Assembly: GCA_012510625.1 (NCBI GenBank)
Contig: JAAZHP010000032.1
Coordinates: 1 to 8,475, forward strand
DNA: 8,475 nt
DNA from: Bacillota bacterium
Lineage (GTDB): Bacteria > Bacillota > Dethiobacteria > DTU022
Direction of reading: 5' to 3'
Position numbers and translations under genes: made by a program. The notes under the pieces were generated by a model. The model saw nothing but the letters and a program-made list of their open reading frames with translations, ran no database searches and had not been told where the DNA came from. Positions 1 to 6,205 of the stretch are shown piece after piece (positions within the stretch are counted from its first letter, which is position 1; each line of letters starts with the position of its first letter).

Positions 1-204
1 GCCGCAGTCCAGGTAGTTGTAGATGACATCCATCACGAAGGGGCGCCAGAAGCCGTAACTCCTTTCATACCTGTCTTCCCAGGTGCCTTCCAGTTGTTCG
101 AAGTGCGCTTCGATGCATTGATAATAAGGGCTGAGATGCGAGCGACGGGGCCTGTAAACATCCTGTTCAAGTGTGGGGCGGGTGCTTAACATTTGAAAAA
201 CCAT
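1..204 (-). CDS. IS91-type transposase, N-terminal fragment (runs off window)
   Basis: The 68 visible codons encode the start of a Y2/HUH-type transposase of the IS91 group, which moves single-stranded DNA by rolling-circle-like transposition. What I see is YRPR at residues 17-20, the conserved block RYERSYGFWRP at 45-55, and DCG at 66-68, where the N-terminal zinc-binding cysteine cluster of this family normally begins. The catalytic HUH and tyrosine motifs lie beyond the left edge, so I cannot tell whether the copy is intact. Two starts are possible. ATG at 204 has only a weak AGG before it. ATG at 192 is preceded by AGGATGG at about 8 nt spacing and may be the better initiator. A LexA-like palindrome lies 9 bp upstream of position 204. 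The family assignment rests on recognising the conserved N-terminal block. Confidence 0.8.
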   Translation of the reverse strand, partial: MVFQMLSTRPTLEQDVYRPRRSHLSPYYQCIEAHFEQLEGTWEDRYERSYGFWRPFVMDVIYNYLDCG

Positions 205-212
205 CCTAATAC

Positions 213-226
213 AGAACATATGTTCG
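213..226 (-). promoter_or_regulatory. LexA (SOS) box upstream of the IS91-type transposase
   Basis: Read on the minus strand the site is CGAACATATGTTCT. It contains the perfect 12-bp palindrome GAACATATGTTC (214-225). It matches the Bacillus-type LexA consensus CGAACRNRYGTTYC at 13 of 14 positions. It sits immediately upstream of the transposase start and overlaps a weak promoter-like pair on the minus strand (TTGTGT, 17 nt, TATGTT). A bound repressor there would block transcription. The match is seen directly; LexA binding is inferred. Confidence 0.55.
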
Positions 227-242
227 TCTTTAAGGTAACACA

Positions 243-268
243 AACCCCTTGCGGGAGCAAGGGGGGTT
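243..268 (-). terminator. Rho-independent terminator-like hairpin
   Basis: CCCCTTGC (245-252) pairs with GCAAGGGG (257-264) around a GGGA loop, and AA/TT pairs flank it. On the minus strand the hairpin is followed by TTTGTGTT, a short and imperfect T tract. It lies about 80 nt downstream of the 92-residue membrane-protein gene and would end that transcript before the transposase. It could instead be part of the IS91-type element's terminus, since this family carries palindromes near its ends. Confidence 0.5.
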
Positions 269-346
269 ATTTCAGCTTCCGATAATAGACATAATCTACC
301 GGTCGAGGAATCTTTTGTTGTGATTTAAGATTTTGCGGTCCTGGTC

Positions 347-625
347 CTAATTTTTCCCGGGCTTCGGTTGCAGGGGAACGTTGCGCATCAGCGGATACGT
401 GCTAAACAGGGCGCCCAATCCGATGATGCCAAGTAAAACGAATGCAGTCATGGGCTTGACGTTTAACCATATCCAGGTAAACCATGAGGTTAAAACACCG
501 CCGTAATAAAGAAACATTCCGCCGATAATCACCACCGTGAGCGCAATTAACATGCGTGCCGGGCCCAACCGGTACCACAAACAATAAATCAGAAAAGTAA
601 ACCCGAATAAAAACAACCCCGCCAT
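347..625 (-). CDS. Small membrane protein, unknown function (92 aa)
   Basis: I do not recognise the family. The protein is very hydrophobic, with probable membrane helices at residues 3-20, 25-45 and 57-77. A basic, proline-rich tail (PLQPKPGKN) ends it, so the C-terminus is probably cytoplasmic by the positive-inside rule. Its ATG overlaps the TGA of an upstream in-frame segment as TGATG (627-623), a typical translational-coupling arrangement, and there is no strong ribosome binding site of its own. That suggests it is the last gene of a short transcript that begins at the hemolysin III gene. A terminator-like hairpin follows at 243-268. The reading frame of 402-632 on the same strand is out of frame with this one and looks like a shadow. 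A role with the neighbouring membrane proteins is only inferred from position. Confidence 0.6.
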   Translation of the reverse strand: MAGLFLFGFTFLIYCLWYRLGPARMLIALTVVIIGGMFLYYGGVLTSWFTWIWLNVKPMTAFVLLGIIGLGALFSTYPLMRNVPLQPKPGKN

Positions 626-759
626 CAGTCAACCCAAAAGTAGGGGATGAACCGGTAGCCGGTCATAAAGAATGCCGCGGGGTGCACGATATTTGACGGG
701 ACGATCCACCGGTTATACCCGGCCAGCATCACATACTGGCAAACATTCAAGAGCAGCAT
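625..759 (-). CDS. Possible short membrane ORF coupled to the 92-aa gene (44 aa, start uncertain)
   Basis: Between hemolysin III and the 92-residue gene an open frame encodes a hydrophobic segment (MLLLNVCQYVMLAGYNRW) and an aromatic tail ending GYRFIPYFWVD. Its TGA overlaps the next ATG, which is the main reason to believe it is translated. The only ATG giving a reasonable length is at 759, and it lacks a ribosome binding site. The frame stays open upstream into the end of the hemolysin III gene without a good start, so the true beginning could be a rare codon or coupled reinitiation. It could also be the remnant of a longer gene. I recognise no family. Predicted to be a single-pass membrane peptide if real. 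Confidence 0.35.
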   Translation of the reverse strand: MLLLNVCQYVMLAGYNRWIVPSNIVHPAAFFMTGYRFIPYFWVD

Positions 760-815
760 GGTGAAGAAAACCGCTACCAGAACAGTGCCATAATACGCTT
801 TACACCGATTTAGGG

Positions 816-1466
816 CTACCGCGGCAGCGGCAGAACGTAATAGAGCACGGAGAAGAAGTGGCAGATGCTGCCTCCCAGCACAAAGAGGTGCCAGATAGTG
901 TGATTGAACAGGTTGTGGGTGCGGGCATAAAAGAAGATGCCGGCAGAGTAGAGAATGCCGCCGGCTATCAGCAGGATGACACCTCCCGGGGCAAGGTTCT
1001 GCACCAGCGGTTTGATTGAACCGACGATCAGCCAGCCCATGACTACATAGACAATCGTCGAGACTACAGCGTAACGATCCACAAAGAAAGCCTTGAAGAG
1101 AACACCGGCCACGGCCAGCCCCCAGATAATCCAGAAGAGGGTCCAGCCCAGCGGGCCCCGCAGGGTCACCAGGGTGAAGGGGGTATAGGTGCCGGCGATA
1201 AGCAGAAAAACCGCCGAGTGATCCAGGATCCGTAAAAAATGTTTCACCCGCTTATTTTGAAAACTGTGGTAGAGGGTGGAGCTAAGATAGAGCAGAACCA
1301 GGGAGGCGCCATAGATGCTAAAACTGACGATATGCCAGGCATTACCGTAACGCGAGGCATTGACTATTAAAAGGACCAGCGCCGCAACGGCCAACCCCGT
1401 GCCAAATCCATGAGTCACGGCGTTAGCAACTTCATTCCAGGGAACCATTTTTTTTACGTTTTCCAT
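816..1466 (-). CDS. Hemolysin III family membrane protein (PAQR/HlyIII type)
   Basis: This is a 216-residue, seven-helix integral membrane protein of the bacterial hemolysin III (YqfA/YplQ-like) branch of the PAQR superfamily, at the usual family length. The family hallmarks are visible. They are NEVANAVTHG at residues 11-20, SSTLYH at 62-67, LDHS at 81-84, PFTL at 97-100, and HTIWH at 189-193 followed by H203. By analogy with the zinc site of adiponectin receptors, H67, D82, H189 and H193 are the likely metal ligands, which would make it a putative membrane hydrolase. The haemolysin name comes from one Bacillus cereus protein, and the physiological role in most bacteria is unsettled. The start is well supported: AGGAGG at 1482-1477 lies 10 nt before the ATG. 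It is probably first in a leftward transcript with the small membrane ORFs. Confidence 0.9.
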   Translation of the reverse strand: MENVKKMVPWNEVANAVTHGFGTGLAVAALVLLIVNASRYGNAWHIVSFSIYGASLVLLYLSSTLYHSFQNKRVKHFLRILDHSAVFLLIAGTYTPFTLVTLRGPLGWTLFWIIWGLAVAGVLFKAFFVDRYAVVSTIVYVVMGWLIVGSIKPLVQNLAPGGVILLIAGGILYSAGIFFYARTHNLFNHTIWHLFVLGGSICHFFSVLYYVLPLPR

Positions 1467-1487
1467 ATTGTTTTAACCTCCTGGACC

Positions 1488-1496
1488 ATTATACCA
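1488..1496 (-). promoter_or_regulatory. Extended -10-like element before the hemolysin III gene
   Basis: The minus strand reads TGGTATAAT: a consensus -10 hexamer (1493-1488) with the TG extension. No good -35 hexamer lies upstream. The implied transcription start would fall in or next to the ribosome binding site at 1482-1477, leaving almost no leader, so this may be a chance match. Confidence 0.3.
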
Positions 1497-1521
1497 GAGA
1501 TTTTCCTGTTAAAGATTGGCG

Positions 1522-1539
1522 GGCCGGGCACGCCCGGCC
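1522..1539. repeat. GC-rich REP-like palindrome
   Basis: GGCCGGGC and GCCCGGCC form a perfect 8-bp stem with a 2-nt loop. It stands in the gene-free spacer between the ABC operon and the hemolysin III gene, with a second hairpin about 70 bp away. Neither is followed by a T tract on the minus strand, so a dispersed REP-like hairpin is as likely as a terminator. Confidence 0.5.
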
Positions 1540-1606
1540 TCTACATCTGATAAGGAATATTTCGTTACCCAAAAACGGGAGCTTTCATAAATGACAGGAT
1601 AAGTGG

Positions 1607-1635
1607 CTGTAGGGATGAAGCACTCATCCCTACAG
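1607..1635. repeat. Perfect 12-bp inverted repeat, REP-like hairpin
   Basis: CTGTAGGGATGA (1607-1618) and TCATCCCTACAG (1624-1635) are exact reverse complements with a 5-nt loop. GTAGGG-type hairpins occur as dispersed intergenic repeats in many Firmicutes. It lies 40 bp past the end of the 204-residue gene, so it could also slow or end transcription of the ABC operon, although no T run follows on the minus strand. The rest of the spacer 1467-1674 shows nothing I can name. Confidence 0.6.
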
Positions 1636-1674
1636 TATTGCGATCCACACAAACTGGCCTTGTTCCCCCTGTAA

Positions 1675-2289
1675 TCACTCCGGTATTTCTTCATCATCTA
1701 CAATTATTATAAACATTTCAGGGTCGTGTTCGATTTTTACATCGGCGGGGATATTCAGATAAAGCTCCTGGGAATATTCAAATTCATGATGTAACCATAG
1801 ATGATATTGAACATCCTTCCCTTTTCTAAACTGATCGGCAGTAAAATCCCTGCCAAAACCTTTGAAGTTAAATTCGTAAGGCTCCGGGCAGTAAATGTCA
1901 AGCCTGTTTCCGGTCAGGGAAATGCGATAGGGTTTCAGCCGGTGTGTCACGAAGGTTTCCCGGCGGTATTCCACCGCGGTTATCTCGCCGGTTCCGGCTG
2001 CCGTTCTTTTTGCCACGATCCGGGGATTGCTGTTGCTGCTGTATTTAACGATTTTTAAACTGTCGCCTTCATAATCAAAGCTCCACTGTTTGTACGGGTA
2101 TATACCCTCTATCTGGTCCAGTTCTCCCTTTATCTCGGCTTCGAAGTATATTTCACTTTCAACTGCACTGTTGGTATCAAAATTAAGATCGATCAGGACA
2201 TCTTTGGGAAAGAGGTAAAACAGCGCCAGCGAAACCAGCAAAACAGCGCTGTAAGCGGCAAAAGTATATCTGTATAATTTAATCTGCAT
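1675..2289 (-). CDS. Membrane-anchored extracytoplasmic protein, unknown function (204 aa)
   Basis: I do not recognise a family. The visible design is a short basic N-terminus (MQIKLYRY), one hydrophobic helix at about residues 8-27 with no lipobox cysteine, then a long polar domain. That domain is rich in alternating hydrophobic and charged residues, as in a beta-rich fold, and ends in an acidic tail (VDDEEIPE). The topology implied is a signal anchor with the domain outside the membrane. Ribosome binding site GGAGGG (2301-2296) lies 6 nt before the ATG. It is the last gene of the ABC operon, 37 nt after the permease, so it may be an accessory or substrate-sensing subunit of that transporter. 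This is inferred from context only. Confidence 0.75.
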   Translation of the reverse strand: MQIKLYRYTFAAYSAVLLVSLALFYLFPKDVLIDLNFDTNSAVESEIYFEAEIKGELDQIEGIYPYKQWSFDYEGDSLKIVKYSSNSNPRIVAKRTAAGTGEITAVEYRRETFVTHRLKPYRISLTGNRLDIYCPEPYEFNFKGFGRDFTADQFRKGKDVQYHLWLHHEFEYSQELYLNIPADVKIEHDPEMFIIIVDDEEIPE

Positions 2290-2326
2290 CTTTAACCCTC
2301 CACTTCACTGTAAAAAGTTCGGCCCG

Positions 2327-3076
2327 TCACCGGACCTCGGTTCTATCTGAAAGCAGTATGGCGCCGATCCATAACAGCGCAGCGCCGATCATGATTTTCA
2401 GGAAAAAGAAGATCGGCGAGCTCTCGAGGGTAAAGAAATCTAGCCGCCGGAATATCCTGATATGTTCGTTTGCAGATTCATAGAAAAAAATGCCCAATAG
2501 CAGGGCGGGCAAAAGAACATACAGGGATCTGTGCAGCTGGGTCAATACACCGGCAAAATAACCTGCCGCACTCAAGAGAATAAGATATAGTATCGCCACC
2601 CCCAAGCTGGATAGAAGTTCCCCGGGCTCAACCTGAAAATTGAGGCTAAGGATGGTCCCGCTTTCGCCGGTATAATATAGAATGTTCCTTAGCAAGATCG
2701 AGCCCAGCGTAGCGGTTACCCCACCGGCTATGCTGACGGTTATCAGAAAACCGATATTGGCGAGGTTGCTGCTGAGCCGGTTGGTGACAAAGGAAAAGTC
2801 AATATTCCGGTAGAGCGGGAGCGCCAGGACAAATGAGCTTACCGCTATACTCAAGGCGGTAAAAATAAATATGCCTGTTCCCGAATATGACTTCACCACC
2901 ACACACATATTATCCGAGCACATACTGCTGGTTCCAGACATGCCGCCGAGAGTAAACAGCAGCGCAATCAGCTGAACTATTACCAGAGATACAAACAGGT
3001 TGGCATAGGACTGTAGTTTAAACATATACTGCCTTTTAACAACCGCCCACAGGCTAGTTTCTGCCAAAGACATCAT
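2327..3076 (-). CDS. ABC-2-like transporter permease, six membrane helices
   Basis: This is the integral membrane subunit of the ABC exporter encoded with the preceding ATPase. From the ATG at 3076 it has 249 residues with six likely membrane helices at about 27-45, 67-88, 104-127, 156-178, 184-200 and 222-242. A small extracytoplasmic loop carries two cysteines (SMCSDNMC, 51-58). The frame stays open upstream to 3205, but I choose 3076 (or 3073) because GGGAGGG stands 5 to 8 nt before this double ATG. The upstream extension (KRPVRQAWRFCPCPRK) is coding sequence of the ATPase gene in another frame. The start overlaps the end of the ATPase gene by about 23 nt, which implies tight coupling. Family naming beyond ABC-2-like or YtrC/D-like is uncertain and the substrate is unknown. 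Confidence 0.8.
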   Translation of the reverse strand: MMSLAETSLWAVVKRQYMFKLQSYANLFVSLVIVQLIALLFTLGGMSGTSSMCSDNMCVVVKSYSGTGIFIFTALSIAVSSFVLALPLYRNIDFSFVTNRLSSNLANIGFLITVSIAGGVTATLGSILLRNILYYTGESGTILSLNFQVEPGELLSSLGVAILYLILLSAAGYFAGVLTQLHRSLYVLLPALLLGIFFYESANEHIRIFRRLDFFTLESSPIFFFLKIMIGAALLWIGAILLSDRTEVR

Positions 3077-3956
3077 CGATCCCTCCCCTGGTCCTGGATG
3101 TGAGGTATACACATAAGTCTTCCGCGGACACGGGCAAAACCTCCAGGCCTGCCGCACCGGCCTCTTGCAACACTGCCCCGGTATAATCATTTTGCACGAC
3201 AACAAAGTTGCTGTTTTTGCCGAATTGTTCCCAACGATATATCTCCTTGCCGACCGTGAACTGCTTGACCAGATCCTTTCTACCCCTCAGACCTACCGCA
3301 TATTCACGCAGCTCGGCTACAGGCAGCTGCAGACGTTTTTGCCCTTCCCTCAAAAGGATGATCTCCTCAAGGATATCTTCGATCTCTTTTAGGAGATGGC
3401 TGGAGAATATGATCGTGCGCGGATGCTGCAGGTAATCCTGAAGCAGGGCCCGGTAAAAATCCTTTCTTACGGACGCGTCCATCCCGACGGTAGGTTCGTC
3501 AAAGATGGTTAAAGCGCAGCGGGCGGAGAGGCCGATGATCATATTGTAAGTGCTTTTCATCCCCTTCGAAAGGTTCTTGTGAAGCTGGCGGGGGTTGAAA
3601 GAGAAATATTCGAAAAGGCGCAGCGCCAGATCGTGATCCCAGTTTGGATAAAAACTCCGCACAGCATCAAGAGTTTCAGAAATACTCAGGGTGCCCGGCA
3701 GGGCCAGGTTGTCATCGACAAAAACCGTGTTCGCCGATACCTTCAAATTATTGAAGGGGTGTCCGGAAAACACTTTCACTTCTCCCGCTGTTTGCTTCAG
3801 GTAGCCGGTCAGGATCTTCAGCAAAGTGGTTTTGCCGGCGCCGTTCGGCCCGACCAGCCCGGTGATCGTGTTTTCTTTAATCGAAAAAGATAGATCATTC
3901 AAGGCTACGGTGCTTCCGAAGCGCTTGCTCAGCCCCCGGCATTCAACTGCATTCAT
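3054..3956 (-). CDS. ABC transporter ATP-binding protein, YtrB-like
   Basis: This is the cytoplasmic ATPase that powers the adjacent permease. Over 300 residues the nucleotide-binding domain is complete. Walker A is GPNGAGKTT at 36-44, the signature is LSKGMKS at 129-135, Walker B is ALTIFDEP at 148-155, the D-loop is at GMD 158-160, and the switch histidine is H187 in IIFSSH. The Q-loop position reads VFVDDN (78-83) rather than a glutamine, a variation I associate with the YtrB-like branch. A C-terminal extension of about 90 residues after the ATPase core also fits that branch. AGGAGGAG stands before the ATG. It starts 15 nt after the GntR gene and overlaps the permease gene. The neighbouring GntR regulator supports an inducible exporter of the YtrB or bacitracin/lantibiotic-resistance kind, with cell-envelope stress as the likely trigger; the substrate is not readable. 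Confidence 0.9.
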   Translation of the reverse strand: MNAVECRGLSKRFGSTVALNDLSFSIKENTITGLVGPNGAGKTTLLKILTGYLKQTAGEVKVFSGHPFNNLKVSANTVFVDDNLALPGTLSISETLDAVRSFYPNWDHDLALRLFEYFSFNPRQLHKNLSKGMKSTYNMIIGLSARCALTIFDEPTVGMDASVRKDFYRALLQDYLQHPRTIIFSSHLLKEIEDILEEIILLREGQKRLQLPVAELREYAVGLRGRKDLVKQFTVGKEIYRWEQFGKNSNFVVVQNDYTGAVLQEAGAAGLEVLPVSAEDLCVYLTSRTRGGIDDVFGRN

Positions 3957-3971
3957 GCTCTCTCCTCCTTC

Positions 3972-4343
3972 TTACTCCCGGTTTAGCGCATCTTTGATCA
4001 TGGAAATTATTCCAGATTCAGGGATATCCAGAAGCCGGGCTTCTTTGACCAGATCCAGCACCAGGCGTTCCAGAATCTGCTCCCTCCGTTTTTTGCGGAT
4101 TATTAGGCCGGCGTCAGGGGTGATGAACATGCCCAAACCCCTTTTTTTGTAAAGTATACTCTCATCTGCCAGTATATTTAAACCCTTCGCCGCGGTGGCG
4201 GGGTTAATATTGAACATTTCAGCCAGCTGGTATTGGGAGTAAATTTTTTCGCCTGCGGTTAGATTCCCCGACAGGATCTCCGCCTCCAACCAGTCGGAGA
4301 TCTGAAGGTAGATCGGTTTCGTATCGCCGGCAGCAAATATCAC
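3972..4343 (-). CDS. GntR-family transcriptional repressor, YtrA subfamily
   Basis: A 123-residue protein with the short YtrA layout. It has an N-terminal winged helix-turn-helix at about residues 8-75 (PIYLQISDWLEAEILSG, then YSQYQLAEMFNINPATAAKGLNIL, wing RGLGMFI at 69-74). About 45 residues of helical tail follow, instead of a large ligand-binding domain. The start codon is GTG at 4343, with GGGGTG 8 nt upstream; an in-frame stop shortly upstream excludes a longer protein. It is the first gene of the four-gene ABC operon, 15 nt before the ATPase. In Bacillus subtilis YtrA represses its own operon, induced by peptidoglycan-targeting antibiotics. The inverted repeat overlapping this promoter suggests the same autoregulation here. 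Confidence 0.9.
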   Translation of the reverse strand: MIFAAGDTKPIYLQISDWLEAEILSGNLTAGEKIYSQYQLAEMFNINPATAAKGLNILADESILYKKRGLGMFITPDAGLIIRKKRREQILERLVLDLVKEARLLDIPESGIISMIKDALNRE

Positions 4344-4362
4344 TTGTTTAACACCCCAGTAT

Positions 4363-4392
4363 CATAGTGCATTAGTCCTGTAATGCAGTATA
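4363..4392. promoter_or_regulatory. Candidate operator of the YtrA-like repressor
   Basis: AGTGCATTA (4366-4374) and TAATGCAGT (4381-4389) form an inverted repeat with one mismatch around a 6-nt centre; allowing two mismatches it extends to 4363-4392. It covers the -10 hexamer and expected start of the operon promoter. Its AGTGCA and TGCAGT arms resemble the AGTGTA/TACACT arms described for YtrA sites. Binding is inferred. Confidence 0.6.
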
Positions 4393-4414
4393 CTATATAT
4401 TTAATTTTTGTCAA
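4387..4414 (-). promoter_or_regulatory. Promoter of the GntR/ABC operon
   Basis: On the minus strand TTGACA (4414-4409) and TATACT (4392-4387) are separated by 16 nt, close to the sigma-A consensus. Transcription would start near 4380, about 37 nt before the GTG start codon. The -10 hexamer lies inside the inverted repeat taken as the operator. Confidence 0.75.
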
Positions 4415-4458
4415 GAGTTTTTTAGAAAAGGGCAAAAAAATAAACCTGGAAAAAGAGG

Positions 4459-5275
4459 TTGTCTATAGAACCGTCCCGCACGACAACCGACAGCTGCGGC
4501 TCCCCGGGCGTATCCACATCAGGATATTACGACTGGCTGAAAGAACGAGAGCAGCGCCGGGAGAAAGAAGATAAAATGTGCAAGAAAGTCATTGAGTTAT
4601 TTCATCAGGAAGGGAAAGGTACATACGGAGCCGAGCGGATCTGCGGTTGTATGCGCCGTGACGGACTACGCGCATCATTTGCGGTTGTCAAACGGATAAT
4701 GGAACAAGAAGGCCTTAAATCAAGCCACTGCCGACGCAGACAACGCTCCCTGACAGACAGTAGAAAGGCTCGGAGTGATACCTATAAAAATTTAACTAAA
4801 GATCTTGAAATCACCAGGCCCTTTCAGGTCCTATCAAGTGATATCAGCTACGTTCGTACTGGTGAAGGCTTTGATTATTTATGCCAGATTCGTGATGTGT
4901 TCACAAACACCGTCCTGGCTCAATGTAGTGCTAAGACAATGAAGGCTGAGTTGGTAGTATCCACGCTCAAGGCTGCTCAGAACAAGTGGTACTTAGCAGA
5001 AGATGTGATTTTCCACAGTGATCGAGGTAGCCAATATACAGCGCAATCAGTTACAAAACAATTTGCCAGTTACGGATGGCGGCAAAGCTTTTCGCGTGTC
5101 GGTAAACCTGGAGATAATTCACTGGCAGTTTTATAAAACGCGTGAAGAAGCACGGCAAAGAATCTTTGAGTACATTGAAGTATTCTATAATTGTCAACGA
5201 GCCCAGAAGCGCCTTGGGTATCTCAGTCCCATAAAAAACGGGCCCGGAAAGCGTCCACCACCGCCAGCTGCTTAA
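4459..5275 (+). pseudogene. IS3-family transposase OrfB remnant (5' truncated, internal deletion and frameshift)
   Basis: The frame from 4459 carries the OrfB HTH-like block GVSTSGYYDWL (residues 17-27), the region GTYGAERI (54-61) and the rve integrase core. D128 (SSDISY) and D188 (FHSDRGSQY) are the first two acids of the DD(35)E triad. The third acid should follow 35 residues after D188, at position 224 in GDNSLAE, but the sequence reads GDNSLAVL and stops at 5136. The normal C-terminus (HWQFYKTREEARQRIFEYIEVFYN, then LGYLSP) continues one frame over from about 5119 to 5275. Thus a short internal segment with the catalytic glutamate is gone. The start of OrfB and all of OrfA are absent upstream, where the ABC-operon promoter lies instead. 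I could not define terminal repeats. The element cannot transpose by itself. Confidence 0.9.
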
Positions 5276-5319
5276 TTTTAATGATTATCCTAATATCGGA
5301 GCGACTTTTCATTAAATTT

Positions 5320-5364
5320 TTCACAAGCTTATGTTATTTTTATGCTATAATTATTCAAAGGTGG
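5320..5364 (+). promoter_or_regulatory. Promoter and ribosome binding site of the restriction-modification operon
   Basis: TGCTATAAT (5343-5351) is a consensus -10 with TG extension. The -35 region is poor (TTCACA at 5320-5325 is too far, at 20 nt), so recognition would rest on the extended -10. AAAGGTGG (5357-5364) lies 4 nt before the methyltransferase ATG at 5369. Transcription would start near 5358, so either the leader is extremely short or another promoter is used. The whole 93-bp gap 5276-5368 is AT-rich and holds nothing else I can see. Confidence 0.45.
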
Positions 5365-5368
5365 TAAT

Positions 5369-6205
5369 ATGAAGAAGAATCCATTGGTCGCTCCTGTGGT
5401 TAAATGGGCAGGAGGAAAGCGACAATTATTATCAGATATTTCAAAACATCTCCCCAAAAATTTTTCTACTTATTACGAGCCGTTTTTGGGCGGTGGTGCT
5501 GTTTTGTTTCATTTGCAGCCAGGCAGAGCTGTAGTAAATGATATTAATGAAGAGTTAATTAATATGTATCTTGTAATAAGAGATAATGTTGAGGAGTTAG
5601 TCGATAGTTTAAAAAAACATAAGAATGAAAAAGAATACTATTATATGATAAGAGACTTAGATAGAGACAAGGAAAAATATAATCAATTAAGTAATATTGA
5701 AAAAGCTTCAAGGATAATTTATCTCAATAAAACTTGCTATAATGGTTTATTTAGAGTTAATTCCCAAGGACAATTTAATGTTCCTTTTGGAAGATATAAA
5801 AACCCAGATATAGTAAATGAAACCACTTTAAGGGCAGTAAGTAACTATTTGAACAAGGCTGAAATAACTTTTAAATGCACAGACTTTGAAGAAGCTGTTA
5901 AGGGTATTAAAAAAGGTGCTTTTGTGTATTTCGATCCTCCGTATGACCCAGTTAGCGATACAAGTAGTTTTACGGGTTACGACATTAATGGGTTTGATAA
6001 AAAAGAGCAGGAAAGATTAAAAGAGTTATGTGATAAACTAGATAAGCGAGGTGTGAAGTTTCTACTATCTAACTCCGCTACAGACTTTATTTTAGATTTA
6101 TACAAGGATTATAATACAACGGTTGTGAAAGCAAGGAGAGCCATAAATTCAAAAGGAAATAGAAGAGGAGAAATTGACGAAGTGCTGGTGAAAAATTATG
6201 ATTGA
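5369..6205 (+). CDS. Type II DNA adenine-N6 methyltransferase, D12 class (Dam/DpnM-like)
   Basis: It transfers a methyl group from S-adenosylmethionine to adenine N6 and protects host sites from the neighbouring nuclease. All D12-class marks are present in its 278 residues. They are WAGGKRQL at 13-20, EPFLGGGAVLF at 37-47 (AdoMet-binding FxGxG), the acidic ND at 57-58, NKTCYNGLFRVN at 120-131, catalytic DPPY at 189-192, LLSNS at 232-236, and the C-terminal block RRAIN..GN.RGEIDEVLVKNY (256-277). The length is typical. The overall pattern is closest to my memory of Dam, DpnM and MboI-type enzymes, which methylate GATC. EcoRV-type enzymes belong to the same class, so the target is not certain. 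The gene is clearly more AT-rich than the genes at 1-4340, a sign of transfer. Its last 8 bases overlap the next gene. Confidence 0.93.
   Translation: MKKNPLVAPVVKWAGGKRQLLSDISKHLPKNFSTYYEPFLGGGAVLFHLQPGRAVVNDINEELINMYLVIRDNVEELVDSLKKHKNEKEYYYMIRDLDRDKEKYNQLSNIEKASRIIYLNKTCYNGLFRVNSQGQFNVPFGRYKNPDIVNETTLRAVSNYLNKAEITFKCTDFEEAVKGIKKGAFVYFDPPYDPVSDTSSFTGYDINGFDKKEQERLKELCDKLDKRGVKFLLSNSATDFILDLYKDYNTTVVKARRAINSKGNRRGEIDEVLVKNYD

Noticed and set aside
1509..1697. Minus-strand frame of 62 codons in the spacer before the hemolysin III gene
   Set aside because: Its sequence consists largely of the two hairpins and overlaps the end of the 204-residue gene. There is no motif and no convincing start signal.
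3077..3205. N-terminal extension of the permease frame
   Set aside because: These 43 codons overlap the ATPase coding sequence, are arginine- and cysteine-rich rather than membrane-like, and a good ribosome binding site precedes the ATG at 3076.
4383..4574. Plus-strand frame across the ABC promoter and the start of the IS3 remnant
   Set aside because: It runs out of frame with the transposase homology and over the operator and promoter of the divergent operon; a shadow frame.
5276..5368. Controller (C) protein gene or second small regulator in the restriction locus
   Set aside because: The gap before the methyltransferase is only 93 bp with no open frame of useful length, and no helix-turn-helix ORF lies after the endonuclease either.
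5369..6205. Orphan Dam methylase rather than part of a restriction system
   Set aside because: The 8-bp overlap with a nuclease-like gene of the same AT-rich composition makes a linked restriction pair more likely.
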